DNA from: Selaginella moellendorffii
Taxonomy: Eukaryota; Streptophyta; Lycopodiopsida; Selaginellales; Selaginellaceae
DNA: 64,000 bases
Direction: 5' to 3'
Assembly (NCBI RefSeq): GCF_000143415.4
Contig: NW_003314362.1
Coordinates: 470,657 to 534,656 of the forward strand
The notes beneath the pieces are model-generated. The model saw only the letters and a list, made by a program, of their open reading frames with translations. It ran no database searches and was not told the DNA's origin. Positions 1 through 12,108 of this stretch are shown here, piece after piece. Both the position numbers and the translations under genes were made by a program. Every line of letters begins with the position of its first letter. The first letter of the stretch is position 1.

Positions 1-64
<64 letters not shown>
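1..64. repeat. (AT)n microsatellite
   Basis: The window opens with uninterrupted alternating AT for about 64 bases. The true array may extend left of the window. No gene is associated with it. Confidence 0.97.
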
Positions 65-69
<5 letters not shown>

Positions 70-721
70 TAAAATGATATTGTGAAGCCTATTGTATAAT
101 TAAAAGCCCATCTAGTTTTTACTGTATTTAACAAATGATTATTTCAAGCATTATTTATATAAATGGAATACAATATAGTCTTTGTGATTCCCTTAGCTAA
201 TCAATAGAATTCAAAATGCTTACTAGATATCAATCTCAATATGTTGTGTGATTTTCCTCATTCTTTAAAAGCAAGCTTTGAGCTATAAACAATATTGTGG
301 TGTCTTATATATAATACAAATCCGGAACAGGTTTTAATATGAATGACATATGGTTTTCTCAAGAATTTAAAATGTAATACAGAACTAGAATATAATATCA
401 TTTTTAATGAAGATAAAATTTAATTCTCACAAGCACTATTATAAACTGAAACACAATAAAGTTTTTAGTATAGATGACATATAATTCTCTTAAGCACTAT
501 AAATGATGAAACTAAACACAGTATCTGTTGTGTCTTATAGTAGCACATTTTAAAAATAAAACACAGAAAATAATCTTGAAATTCAACAAAAAATTAAATT
601 TTAAAAACAAAAAAGAAATGTATTGAATATTTATTTTTAATGTATCTAATATTATCAAAGTTAATCTTTTCAATTTAAATAGATATGACGGTTTTGTTAG
701 GTATTTGTTGGTTGTGTCTCT
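65..721. other. AT-rich intergenic, nothing recognised
   Basis: The stretch is very AT-rich, with frequent stops in all frames and no recognisable motif, repeat boundary or RNA gene. Confidence 0.6.
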
Positions 722-1241
722 TTAAGTACACCGCAAGGTACACAACAGCTTTGCTAGGCTTTTAACACTGTTCATATATCTGTGTCCTGCTAAGGTAGGA
801 AGGAATGCCATGGTAACATTGCTTATTCCCTTCCTCAAAGTTTTCTCAGGTGAGAAATGCCAATGTCGATCCTGGTAGAGCACGACGTGTTGGTCCTTCA
901 TCAAGTAGATCCTCCATGACAATGACTGCTGATGCCCCCGACACATGATCCCCAGAAGTATGGAGTTGGACATCAAACGATCAGGATCATGATAAGCTCC
1001 CCAAGCCTTTGCCTTCGAATCATAATCCATGTCGAGCTTGGCAAATGTGACAACCACATGGTAATGTCCTGACCTCGTATATTCCCACGGCTTCTCCTTG
1101 GGAAGAATTCTCCACGCATTCGTCAGTGGATTTCCAACAGCTGAAGTCATACCAGTCTGGTCCAGATCCTCCAGCCTCCCACACACAAGCCCCACCGAAC
1201 ACGCCACGAGGAGAAACCGGTGTCCCAAGAAAAAAAACCAT
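722..1241 (-). pseudogene. Small secreted lectin-like ORF broken at a T8 run
   Basis: The minus strand has an open frame of about 168 codons ending at 722, much more GC-rich than its surroundings. It has no in-frame ATG. The only ATG lies at 1239-1241, and an 8-T run (1230-1237 on the opposite strand) separates the two frames. With one T fewer, the ATG would join a hydrophobic, signal-peptide-like N-terminus. Near the C-terminus MKDQHVVLYQ resembles the degenerate QxDxNxVxY mannose-binding motif of GNA/B-lectins, but the other two repeats are not evident. The family assignment is therefore weak. It could be a sequencing error in a live gene, a young pseudogene or a slippage-dependent gene. 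Confidence 0.45.
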
Positions 1242-2594
1242 TATTAAGCCATAGTTGTCCCCTACCTTGCTTACCTACATATATAAGGATTAAAAGTCTA
1301 CTGGGGCCATAAGGTACGAATGGTAAAACTATCTTTAGTGGTTATGTTTTGGCATTTTATAGTACTGAAGGGGGAGTAAAAAATATAGAATTCATATATA
1401 TAAGACTATTTTAAAGAGAAGCAATTTATAACTATCAAGGAGGAATTTTTTATAGAATTTGACAATGTTGATGAATTTGGCAAAGAAAACACAATAGAAA
1501 AATAAGAGGAGAAAATGTGCTACTTAACAAACACTAAAGGTATCTACTATACCTAATAAACCCACTAATTTTTTTCATTTTTGTTTTTGCTTTTAACCTC
1601 TTTTTTCCAACTAATCTTGATATGAAAGAATCCAAGTTTTAGAGAAGAAAGGAAGAAAACCTTCTTACAAGTTTAGGTGGAATCCATATATAAACGATCT
1701 AACCTAGGCATCAAAGATATTTGGCTACTTTCTTGCCAATATAACATTTTAAAAGACTTGGCCAAAGTTGTTTTTTAAGAGGGGTATAAAATATATAAAA
1801 AGTATATTAACAAAGATTTTGATAACAGTTTTGAGATTGCTTTAAATAATGAGGCTTTTAAACAATATAAGTTAATTTTTAAGGAGGTAAAGAAGTTTAT
1901 GTATCAATGAATCTTTATATTGAGCAAGCAAAATTTTTCTTTAATCTTTTGGTGTTTACTTATTGAATAATTTCTTAGATTTGGTTATCTTTGATTTTAG
2001 TTTTGTTTCATTAGAGTTGCCAAAGGGTATAATGAAGAAGTATAATAAAAGTAATGCAAATCAACTTTATTCCAACATTAGTCTTGTAAATGAATTTTAT
2101 AGAACTTTTAGTTAGTGTTTAGCTTTCAAAATAATATTGTAAATAATTTAGATGGCAAAAGTGTTTTCTCAACCTCACTTTATTCTAGTTGAAAACTACA
2201 TACTACAATCATGAATAGGTTGGGGTTTCAGAGGCAAATTCTAGTTAGTAATTAATTTTATAAGTATAAATTAGAGTTGCTTTGATGCTATTGTTCCGCA
2301 AAAAAATGGAAGTATAGGAAATAGTGGCTTTACTTTGTATGAATTAGCAAACATTGCTATAAATGATATTGAATACAAATTTTGGTAAATAAGTTATTTT
2401 TAAACAAATTAAAAGACCTCTAATTTTCTACAAATGACCTCTTTCACAATAGTAAAAACATATTAAAGGTGGTTGTCTCCTTCACTTCTTGATTAATATA
2501 GGGAAAAAAAAATAATATATGGGCTATTTTATTTACTACTCAATGCAATGGCCACAATGTATTTAGATTAGATTGTGATCCTTGCATTAGTGTA
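1242..2594. other. AT-rich intergenic, nothing recognised
   Basis: Low-complexity AT-rich sequence with no ORF of note and no recognised element. It ends at the LTR terminus at 2595. Confidence 0.6.
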
Positions 2595-3318
2595 TGTAGC
2601 ACATGTGGTTTTGACCCTTTATCCTATGGTGATTTACCATAAGATAACACCACGAAGCAGAACTTAAACCCTCTTTATGCCATGTGTCATATGCCACGTG
2701 TCCAAAGGACAGTGGTGTAGAACCCGAGGTTCAGAGCCTTGGGCCATTGAACAAAGGAACGGTTTCACCCCAAGTGTCCCTTAGTATTAGGAGTTAGTCT
2801 CTGGGACAAGCTCGAAACTTACTAAATATGGAATGGTGCTAAATTGCGAATTTGGACACGGGACGAACACCATTGTGTTTAGGCTAATTTCAACATTCCG
2901 TAGATATGCCAAATGAGCAAATCTAGACACTTTCCATAAATAGTATTTAGGACCGAATTGAGACTAACACTAAGGGCATGATAGCGAGGGTGTTTAGCAA
3001 ACACGGTAAGCTATCATTTAGCAAATATTGAGGGACCAATCTCAATATCGCGGGGGTTCTTGATACTAGCAAGTGCAAACCAATGACAGGAGTTTCTCAA
3101 ACTAGGCCGAGTATGCTTAGCAAGAAACATATAGGGTTCCTACCTTATGTTTATCTAATTTAAATACACGGTCATTGACCAGTTTCTCAACTAGCCCAAG
3201 TGGGAACTAATAACGGGCCCAGAAATACTGACCTCCTGCCATCGTGGCAATAAGAAAAGAGTGTTCGTAAGGACTGGCTGACAGGTAATTTTTGATACCC
3301 GAGGTCACATTTGCGACA
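2595..3318 (-). repeat. 3' LTR of the LARD-like element
   Basis: On the plus strand it starts TGTAGCACATGTGG and ends TTTGCGACA, so termini are TGT...ACA. It shares long blocks with 8310-9070, 17555-18726, and in inverted orientation with 46439-47544 and 54006-54856. It is shorter than its siblings because of an internal deletion around 2760-2800. Confidence 0.8.
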
Positions 3319-3330
3319 CTCTCCCCCCCC
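3319..3330 (-). other. Polypurine tract
   Basis: The plus strand reads CTCTCCCCCCCC immediately after the LTR terminus, which is a purine run ending in GAGAG on the element's own strand. The same layout is found beside the sibling LTR at 18727-18737. Confidence 0.7.
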
Positions 3331-6300
3331 ATGAAAGATCGACGTCCTCGTCGATGCATACTCCAGTCTAAAATACCGCCAAGGAAACAACTCCAGAAAA
3401 AGTTCATGGTACTCACACTATGTGAGAAATGCACCAACTTAAATGAGTTATGAGGCAACCTCTATATCTAACGCGGATGCACTACCCACTCAGACACCTT
3501 CCAGCTGTCACCGACAAGGAAATGACCAACGAAGTTAGCCACCCTTGCTGCTTTGGTTATCACCCAGCTTACAAAAGTGTGATACACCCCTACCTGTAGG
3601 GACATAGAGAAAGAAGCCAAAGGCCCCAATGCTCCTGAGCAAAGAAACTAAACCTGTCAGTAAGGTTTAGATAAACTACTGTAAATAGGCAGTTAGAGTT
3701 GTTTACATGGTCACACCCTTTTAATGGAATAAGGAACATCGGCAGAGCGGTGGGTTATGTGACCAGTCGACAGTAGCTACCCCATGACTAAAGATTTCAT
3801 CATGCACACGAAGTGTCAAAGCCAATTTACCTATACTAGCCCAAACTCAAAGATCAATAGATGGACAATATCAAAGTCAGAGACAATGATATCTGAGAGA
3901 CTTAATTATCAATGAATAAATCTTTGATTAGAACACAAATGTTCCAAGTAAGTTATCATCTAATAAACTAGTATTATAGTATAGGAACCACCATAGTTGG
4001 AAAATATAAGATTCACTATTCAACAAAATTCAATAGCAAGTATATCATCAAGTAAACTCAATGATAAAGCTTAATTATCAAAGATTGCAAACAGAATGCC
4101 AAACAATTTACGAAAGATAACTCAAAGAACACAAAATATCATTGATAGGCAAGCAAAATGCTCGCGAATGTATCACCCAAAGGAAATAACATCCTAATCT
4201 ATCAGAACTAACTCAAGCAACAATCAACAAAATAGAATGAATGTGGGAAGACCAACAAACACTCATTCATGTCAATTATCGCACTAGTTAATCTGAATAG
4301 ATTCTGGCCAACAATACAAAGGAATTCAAGTTGCTTAAGCAAGTGTTAGCAACATCCTATTGATGTCTCAAACCCAAGAGACCAATCCAGAGTAAACCAT
4401 AAAGAACATGTGGTTTTGCGAAAAGTCATAAGCTATCAAAAAGCATAACTAACTATTATAGAAGATCATCAATCATCCAATCAATAAAGAGATGCATAAT
4501 CATTATCAAAGAAAGAATCTACCATCCCAAAGAACGGCAAATCATTCTCTATTAACAATAGTCAAGCAACACCTTTGACAAGGATAATCAATTATCTTAG
4601 ATAATAGTCAATCATCACCAATGATTGCCAAATGCAAAAGTTAACTTCAACATTGAAGCTAATAAGCCAAAATGCCTTCCCCAACAACTTCTAACAAATG
4701 AAACAATAAGTACAAAACTCAAGAACCAAAAGCTCGAAGAAGCTTATAACCAAGTCTTGCATAATAATGATCATGAGTCTTATATGAACAAACTTCAATG
4801 CTAAAAAAGAAATCATGGTATAACCCACAACATCCTCCTCAACACATCCATAAACTAAACTTCATAATGCGAAACTAATAAAGAGTATATCTATATCAAT
4901 CCAAAAATAATGAAGCTATGCTCAACAAGTGATCACTAAACAATCCTCCATGAATCCATCTATAGCAAGACGTAGCTCACTTCATAATAAGCATAAAAAG
5001 AATCATTAATGATTGATATATTCTAACTCAAATCCAATAAGGATTCAAATATTCCAATATCAATCACTTAACTCTTCCTCTCATAAAGCCAGTATAGTCC
5101 ATGACTAAATCACTTTTCAAGGAAAAGTTCAAAACTCAACCTCTACTAAACAATCTTGTCTAGAACACAATTAACTCAAACTTGCCACTCAGCTCGTTTG
5201 AACGTCAATACAGTTGCTAATTAGCAAATGTACAAATGCGAATAACACAAAGCCATAGCCAAATCATCAACACTATCTTCATCGAGACTAATGAAACTCA
5301 ATATCAATCTTACAAAGAGGCATCTCATTTCACTTGATTCTCAACATTAATAATATCAATAACAAGACATCACTTCAATGCCATCAACACCATAATAAAG
5401 CTAGAAGAAAGCATGAGTGAATCACCACTCAAAACTTTTTAGCAACTAAGCTAACTAAGGTCGCAAATACTTTACTCAGCATCTGAGACCAATCCTTTAA
5501 CAAAACTCAATTACAGATAACACATTATCAAGGAGTGATTCATCACATCCAAGACTCAATGAAATCTAACACTACGAACTAAACACAACTAAATGATATC
5601 GACAAAGGTAGAGTTGATATGCCAACATGGAAAACCCATATAAGTCTAACAACACAATCCTCCGCAACATCATCTGGTAAAGCATGCTCATCACTGCTAA
5701 ATCTTCATCGAGTGAAGCAAGTGTCAAAAGTCCTTGACAAAGTCTACAAGCAATCATTAGTTGCAAAGCAACCAACAATCACTCTTTAACTTGCTTTCAC
5801 AAAACCCAAACACTAAACTTACGTCATCAAGTCATACACTTGTCCAACATGAATATAATACCCCAGGTACAAAATAAAGGTTCATGGACAAGCAAGAACT
5901 AAATGACCACTCGAATCCAACTCAATCGCAATAAGCTCACCAATGTGTTTAACCAATAGCTCTAAGCATGTCTTGAAGAGGTTAGTTATGCATGATCAAC
6001 ACTTAGTCGAAACTAAAGTGAAAACCATGAGATGAATTCATATCGGTACTTAACCTCCTCATAGACAAAGCTATAGTACGGGGACTAACATCTTAACCGC
6101 AAACAACTAAGTTAGACATCACTATCCTTAGCCAAGGTGCAAGGCCACCAAGACCAAATCAAAATTAGTGAGAGCTCACTATTCTCATAGAGTCTTAACG
6201 AAATGCAAAGTGCAATTTGCCACCAAACAGAATACTATAGAAGAAAAGCATAAGGGTCACCTTTCTAGAAAAGTGCAATGGCCACTTTTCTACACTAACT

Positions 6301-8295
6301 CTAGATTCTATTTAACTTAATTGCCTTAGCCCCAAAAGTCAGCATTTCTTTTGGATTGCATCATACAAACTACTTACTAAAGTTTAGGCTAATGAAAGTC
6401 AACTCCAACCCTTTCACTAGTTTGTATTGGCTTACAAAAATGGAATGATTTTCAAGCAAAGTGACTAATAGATTAGCCATTGGAAAAGTCTAAGAAAATT
6501 TGTGGAAAAATTTCCATTTTAGAGAAAGAATGACTCTTAGTCCAGGAATGCAAACTTTTAAGACTCAACCAACTTCCTTCTACCTACTACTTCCCATAGG
6601 TTCATTTCAACACCAATTCTCATGACTTATAGTATGCTTAAGCCTCGAACATCTTTGCCCATTTTTTCGATATCTAACATTGACATCTGCAAAATGCAAA
6701 GTGAACATCCAAGGCTTAATCACGAAGACCACATCTTCAGATATCCATATTGCACTAATACTCTTTTTCAATCACCTTCAAGATCCAATGTGAAGCCAAA
6801 CACTAACAAGAAAAAACGACATGGAAAAATCAAGGTCTAAGGAAAAATTCCTCATCACTCAATATGATAATGTCATCTCCACTAATACAAGTGCTAGTGA
6901 TGTCAATGCCTCAATTACACACTTTCTCCATCTAACAATCTACTTCAAGTGCTAACGGATAAACCAATAAGCCATAACAAGTGAATGCTATAACCTTTTT
7001 TCCAACATCTTAATGAGCAAACCTTTCAAGGAAACAACATACCAACTTAAGTTTAGTATAATGAATCACCATTGAGAATCCAGTTAAAGCTACTACAATG
7101 CTACTACATGCAAGTAGACTAACTTCACCATCAACCACTTTGGGGTCATCGTTTTAACCAAGCAACTTCGTAAACACATTACTCATTATCACATGGATAT
7201 GATATAAAAATCACAATGACTTGATCATCAATCAAGCAACACCACGAGCAATGCCAATATCATTACTTCAAAGGTTTATATGAATATCAAGTGTCAACTT
7301 AATTCGATAAAATGTAACATAAATGCCACACTCCACCAATAGCAATTTACAACACTCAACACCACTAACTTTTGTTCACAACACAGACAAACTCATGCCA
7401 CTCTCTTTCCGACCAAACTCAAAACTAATCCAACACCAAGCTACTTAAGGAACAATAACAAGGTTCCTAGAAAAGAATTGAACATTGTAACTTAAGTCTT
7501 CCAATAGCAAGCCTAGACAAAATGGTTTAGCGCTTCACCACTATCCATCCCATAACTCACTATTTGTAAGACCATCATCTCCAACATGCATCAAGATAGG
7601 GACTCTTGATTGCATGATATGAACATGAGCAATGAGTCACACCTCGTTGCAAATCATATCTCCAATGAGAGAAAATGATTTACGTGTTTGATCCTTCGTC
7701 CTTGACGACTCTCTTTTCGGTCTCATCTTTAACTAAATCTCAATCTTGCATTGGCACTGCCTTTAGTCTAATCCAAGAAAAGTTTATGAGAGAGCACAAC
7801 AATGGTTACTTGAATCAATAGACTCATCCCTATAGTCTTAATTGATTCACTTGTAATCATGCCTAGGAAGGATTCACTAGTGCCATGCTAAATAGCTATG
7901 GACCAGCCTATTTGCCACTCATAGCGAACCCAGGGAAAGTTTATTTTCACCCATGGTACATAAAACAACTCACAGAACCATTAGAACAACTCATGGAACC
8001 ACCGATAGACTAACATTAATCCTGCCAACTTAAAGTGTAACCTTGAGTTGCTAATGTGCCTCACTCATGAGCTCTAGCGTAAACTCGTGCTAACGAAACA
8101 TCTCACAACCATCTTATGAGCCCAAGAGCAAGCTCATACAATGCGGTACAAAAAGGTAATTAAACTCTATACTCAAGGAACGAATGCGAAGCCTTTTCAC
8201 TCAAACGTGTACCCACTCAGATCATCGTATTCATCTTTGTGTATGCAACGAGACTAGTTGCCCAATCTCATTGGATAATACTCGCTGAGAAGATT

Positions 8296-8307
8296 CCTTT
8301 GATACCA
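8296..8307 (-). other. Primer-binding site (initiator-Met tRNA type)
   Basis: The minus strand reads TGGTATCAAAGG two bases after the LTR end. It differs from the plant initiator-Met PBS at the AGAGC end. Its position fixes the orientation of the element. Confidence 0.7.
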
Positions 8308-8309
8308 AA

Positions 8310-9070
8310 TGTAGCACACGTGGTTTTGACCCTGCTAGCTGGTGATTTACTATAGGATAACACCACGAAGCGGAACCTAAACCCTCTTTATGCCACATGA
8401 CACATGCCACATGTCATATACTATGTATCCAAAGGACAATAGTGCAGAACTCGAGGTTCAGAGCCTTGGGCCATTGAACGAAGGAACAGTGCCAAACTCC
8501 CAAGCATGGAGCCAAGGAGTGACGGAACCGGTCCACGGAGCAACTCCCAAGCATACAGCCCAAGGAGCGAAGGGATAGAAGCCCGGAGCGACTTCGAACA
8601 ATCCTAGAGCAATTAGCATCTTATTGCTAGGACCAGCACACAAAACAGAGACAAATAGAGTCTGGCACTATTCCGGCATACCGGTGGCCTAACGCAAGGA
8701 CATGAGTACTCCACCAGCTAGCAGGGCTTAGACCCAAATCGGACGTAGAACAAGGATAGGCACGCAAGCGGGAGCTAAACTATGCCTCAGATTAGTCAGC
8801 CATGCCCGACCTACCCACTCTCCCTGGGACAAGCTCGAAACTTATTAAATATGGAATAGTGCTAGATTGCGAATTTGGACACGGGATGAACATCATTGTG
8901 TTCAAGCCGATCTCTACATTCCGTAAATATGCCAAATGAGCAAATCTAGACACTTTCCATAAATAGCATTTGGGACCGAATTGAGACTAACGCTAAGGGC
9001 ATGATAGCGAGGGTGTTTGGCAGACACGGTAAGCTATCATTTAGCAAATATTAAGGGAACAATCTTAATA
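8310..9070 (-). repeat. 5' LTR of the LARD-like element, truncated
   Basis: It starts TGTAGCACACGTGG and keeps the conserved blocks of this LTR family, including the CTTGGGCCATTGAACGAAGG region and the GATAGCGAGGGTGTTTGGC region. The last part present in the 2595 copy (about 250 bp) is missing. The sequence switches to the duplicated segment at 9089. Confidence 0.75.
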
Positions 9071-9361
9071 TTCTATCTATATATCTTAACAAGTGATCCA
9101 GGCCAGGCCAGGCCACAGCGACGACTAGCGCGTGGATCTCCCACCGGATCGGCATTGATAGCTGCCAAGAGAAATAATTGGATGCTCGCCATCGAGAAAA
9201 AGAGTAACATGGGCAAATGACGCGATCGCAATCTTCCAAGAGAAAGAACCTCGATCTTTCATCTTCTGGAAGATTTCCATACATTCCATACACTTTCCAT
9301 ACATTTCTATGACCAGATTAGCAAGGAACCTCGAGGCCGCTGGAGACGATTTTCCTCGTGG

Positions 9362-9640
9362 ATGCGCCTTCCCCCTCCCAGATCTGTGCTCACCGCATTC
9401 TCGCCCAGGCGCCCACCACTGGAGATTGCTCCTCCTTCCTGCAAATCTTCGCTGGATGGCACCTCCTCGTCAAGGCTCAAGAACGATGCCATGGAAAACC
9501 ACCGCCATTGCCATTATACGCTACTGCTGCACATTTTCGATCCAGGGGGCTCTTTACCCGGGCGGTCTGCTGCTGCCGGGCGTGCTCTACGAGTTGAGCA
9601 GCATGGTCTTTCTTCTCAGTCTCAGACATCTTCAAACTAG
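9362..9640 (+). CDS. Hypothetical 92-residue ORF in the duplicated segment
   Basis: This ORF starts with ATG and is duplicated at 20787-21065. The product is Pro/Ser/Arg-rich and I do not recognise it. Several other frames are open here too, including a 174-codon one. Both substitutions between the copies inside the ORF (in the PPLEIA codons) are silent in this frame but change residues in the 174-codon frame. That favours this frame weakly. It may be a relic exon rather than a gene. Confidence 0.25.
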   Translation: MRLPPPRSVLTAFSPRRPPLEIAPPSCKSSLDGTSSSRLKNDAMENHRHCHYTLLLHIFDPGGSLPGRSAAAGRALRVEQHGLSSQSQTSSN

Positions 9641-10524
9641 GCTCACAAGCACAAGCACTGCTTTTCCGCGGTATGTATGGTTCTTCTCGTGCTCATTTTG
9701 CTTATACTCTTGTCCAGTCCAGATCACTTCATTCCTCATCTTCGCCACCCTTTGGCCTCGAGCATTTTCCAAGATAAAATGGAGGCCTGTAGTGAGTGAC
9801 CACAACGCAACTTGTGATGAGATGAGTTGGTGACCTGGTATACTTTTTTGTGTTATGCCATCTGCTCTTTGGAAACTTTTGAGAAAGCTTGCTCTGAGCT
9901 AATTGAGTTTGAGCTTGGTCAAGGCTCTCACAGGTTTATTGGATCTCTGGTGCAACCCTGGAGTTTTGTTTGCGGGTGAGTAAGCTTTCACGGTTTCAGA
10001 GCAATATATTATATTATTGCCAAGAAAAGGCATCAAAACTTGGAGCTCCAGAGTCTCACGCCCCGAGGATTTGAAAGGATCCAAACCTATGGACCTCCAG
10101 CTTGGACAACCAAGTGAGAATAGATTCCCGGGACCATGGTGCCTGGATCAAATCAAACTCGAGCTCAGACAAGCCATCTTCCAGAACAATATCTTAAACG
10201 GATGTTGCTGGTTCTTGTTGCAGCATGCTTATACTTTGTTTCTCAAAAATAGCTTCTGCATCAACTGCTTGCTCAGATTGAGATGCAGAGTCCATCCAAC
10301 CCGTTTTGTTTGCCATGGCCTCGCCACAGCATGGAGAAAGTGAGAGTTTCATTCCATCGAGAAGAGAATGGTTTCTTTCTTGAGCTTGACAGCAGCAACG
10401 CGCTGCGCGCCATGCGCCACAAAACGAAAATCTCTTGCGCCGCTGTTTACATTATGGTATCCGTTAAGAAGCAATTAGTGTACACTTTGGACGGGAACCT
10501 GATGGCCGGGTACCTGGCTAGAAT

Positions 10525-10580
10525 AAAAAAATATATTGGCAAGGTCACAGGTTCGATTCCACAGCCAGAGAGCCAATCAA
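10525..10580 (+). repeat. tRNA-like fragment with B box
   Basis: CTGGCT and AGCCAG can pair across about 50 bases, and a T-arm-like GGTCACAGGTTCGATTCC contains a good pol III B box. An independent, diverged version is at 20034-20095, and an identical one in the second duplication copy. The anticodon arm is degenerate, so this is not a functional tRNA. A SINE remnant is possible. Confidence 0.4.
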
Positions 10581-10599
10581 ATTTTTTTGTATGAACGAG

Positions 10600-11230
10600 G
10601 GATTTCTCTGCTCCGCAAAGTCGCTCTCGGCAGCGTTGCTGGAGCTAAATCTTCTCTAGGCGCGACGCCACGAATGATCCACGCCGCCGCGCCGGGTTCA
10701 GGCTCTTGGATCGCGCGATATTCCCTTTCGCTGGCAAATGCGAGCAGCAAGAACAGGGCATTCGATCGATGCGGCGTCAATCTTGTTCGATTAGGAGTTC
10801 CGTGATGGTCTCCTGGAACGCGATGGTCACCGCGTATGTGGCGGCATCCCGCATCCGAGAGTGAGAGTGTATGTTTGATTGCGTCTCAGAGCGCCATGGA
10901 ACTCGATGATAATGGCGCTCGCGCAGCAGGGGCAAATTGTGGCAGCGAAATCGAGCTTGGGCAAAAACGCCGGCCAAGGATCTGGTTCTGGTGTCCTGGA
11001 CGAATCTACTGCCCAGAATGACAGGACGTTCCATGGGTTCCCCTTCCAGCAGTGAATAGCAGAGGGGGGATTTGGCCACCTCCAAAGAAATGTTTGATTT
11101 CATGCCGGATGAAGACGGTATTGATTCGGCCAGTAGCTGCTCTCCAGGATCCGCGCGTGGATCCTCTGGCCTCGCAGCCACGTGGACAATCAGATGGATT
11201 CCAAATCCTTTTCAATAAGAGGTGCTGAAA
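10600..11230 (+). pseudogene. PPR gene relic (in duplication copy 1)
   Basis: Scattered frames read as PLS-type PPR repeats. SSVMVSWNAMVTAYVAASR around 10795-10860 is the clearest, followed by MFDCVSER and KEMFDFMPDEDG-like pieces up to about 11120. Frameshifts and stops break every frame. The block 10793-11085 is similar to 12806-13085 downstream, so PPR wreckage has duplicated locally more than once. Confidence 0.6.
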
Positions 11231-11255
11231 TAATATTTTGTTATCACCCAGTGTT

Positions 11256-11333
11256 CATGGCTTTGTGGTTATAGCATGCACGCTGTAATGTTCTATTGTG
11301 AAGGGTTGCTGGGTTCGATTCCCATCCGCCTCG
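11256..11333 (+). repeat. tRNA-derived sequence, candidate SINE head
   Basis: GGCTTTGTGGTTATAGCATG resembles an A box/D arm, and GGGTTCGATTCCC about 50 bases on is a perfect B box in a T-arm context. The spacing suits a tRNA or tRNA-derived SINE. The acceptor stem is not convincing. It is followed by a short hairpin and an ATTTTATTATT-rich tail. It is duplicated at 22674-22751. Confidence 0.45.
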
Positions 11334-11356
11334 ACTTTCAATTAAGAATAATACGG

Positions 11357-11377
11357 TGTTAGGGTCGCCCCCTAACA
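11357..11377. repeat. Short perfect hairpin
   Basis: TGTTAGGG and CCCTAACA form an 8-bp stem around a 5-base loop just downstream of the tRNA-like unit. It is duplicated at 22775-22795. Confidence 0.6.
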
Positions 11378-11379
11378 TG

Positions 11380-11550
11380 AACACTATTTTATTATTTTAT
11401 TATTCTACTATTTTATTATTAAATTAACTGTGTTGTTGAGTACCATTTTATTATTTGCCTTTTTATTATTTTACTATTTTATTATTAAATTAACTGTGTT
11501 GAGTTTCTAGGTGTTAAGTACCATTTTATTATTTTCCTTTTTTTAACACT
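11380..11550. repeat. TTATT-rich tail and degenerate tandem repeat
   Basis: The motif ATTTTATTATT recurs many times, with a longer unit containing AAATTAACTGTGTTG occurring twice. It follows the tRNA-like head and hairpin and could be the tail of a SINE. It is duplicated in copy 2. Confidence 0.5.
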
Positions 11551-12108
11551 ATACAATTTACTTGTGAGAGTGACTCTCCTCAAAATCTCACCTAAGATTA
11601 ACTGTCGACATTATTACAGACTTAAACAAACAGATCATTAAAAAGTATTAACTTAGGTGCATCTCCACTGTAGTCATGCAATCAAATTTTGTGGAAGGGA
11701 AGATATATATTTGATTTGCTCCAGTAGCACACAAACAGCACAAACATGCCATTGAGCTTACCAATTCGATCATATACACCAAATTCTCATCAGTTGTCAC
11801 TTCAGCATAATCTATCAATCACACACAATGTTGTGCCATTGAATTCTCGATGACCCTGCCAGCATATGCAAGCCTTCCTCACCAATTGAACAAGAAAGAC
11901 GCTAGACAACAAGCTAGAAATAGTGAATGAGAATGAACTTTTAAACGCAGTTTATATTAGTGGTAACTACAAACAAATAAAAGGTTAAGAGCGATACATC
12001 ACAGCCGTTGGATTAAAGGATATCTTAGAATATACCATCCAAACCGTTAGATTTTAGTGCGGCTACGGTTTCGCAAGGTGAGAGAGACTCGGGTATTCGT
12101 CTTCCTCT

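Larger units (their letters stand above)
2595..9088 (-). mobile_element. LARD-like LTR retroelement, minus orientation, right LTR truncated
   Basis: Two related LTRs (2595-3318 and 8310 to about 9070) flank an interior of about 5 kb. On the minus strand the interior begins two bases inside the right LTR with TGGTATCAAAGG, a near match to the 3' end of initiator-Met tRNA (a primer-binding site). It ends at 3319-3330 with a G8 polypurine tract next to the left LTR. The interior has a strong strand bias in composition but no ORF above about 72 codons and no RT, integrase or gag motif that I could read on either strand. A large non-autonomous derivative fits best; an extremely decayed autonomous element is the alternative. 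The right LTR stops near 9070, where the duplicated segment begins. Confidence 0.75.

Noticed and set aside
3331-8295. Retroviral-type coding region in the LARD-like interior
   Set aside because: No ORF above 72 codons and no RT, RNase H, integrase or gag motif found on either strand.
9309-9833. 174-codon ORF in the duplicated segment (also 20734-21258)
   Set aside because: It has no motif, and the base changes between copies alter its residues while being silent in an overlapping frame. It starts at ATG but is probably a chance ORF.
11256-11333. Functional tRNA gene
   Set aside because: The A and B boxes are tRNA-like, but the acceptor and anticodon stems do not pair convincingly.
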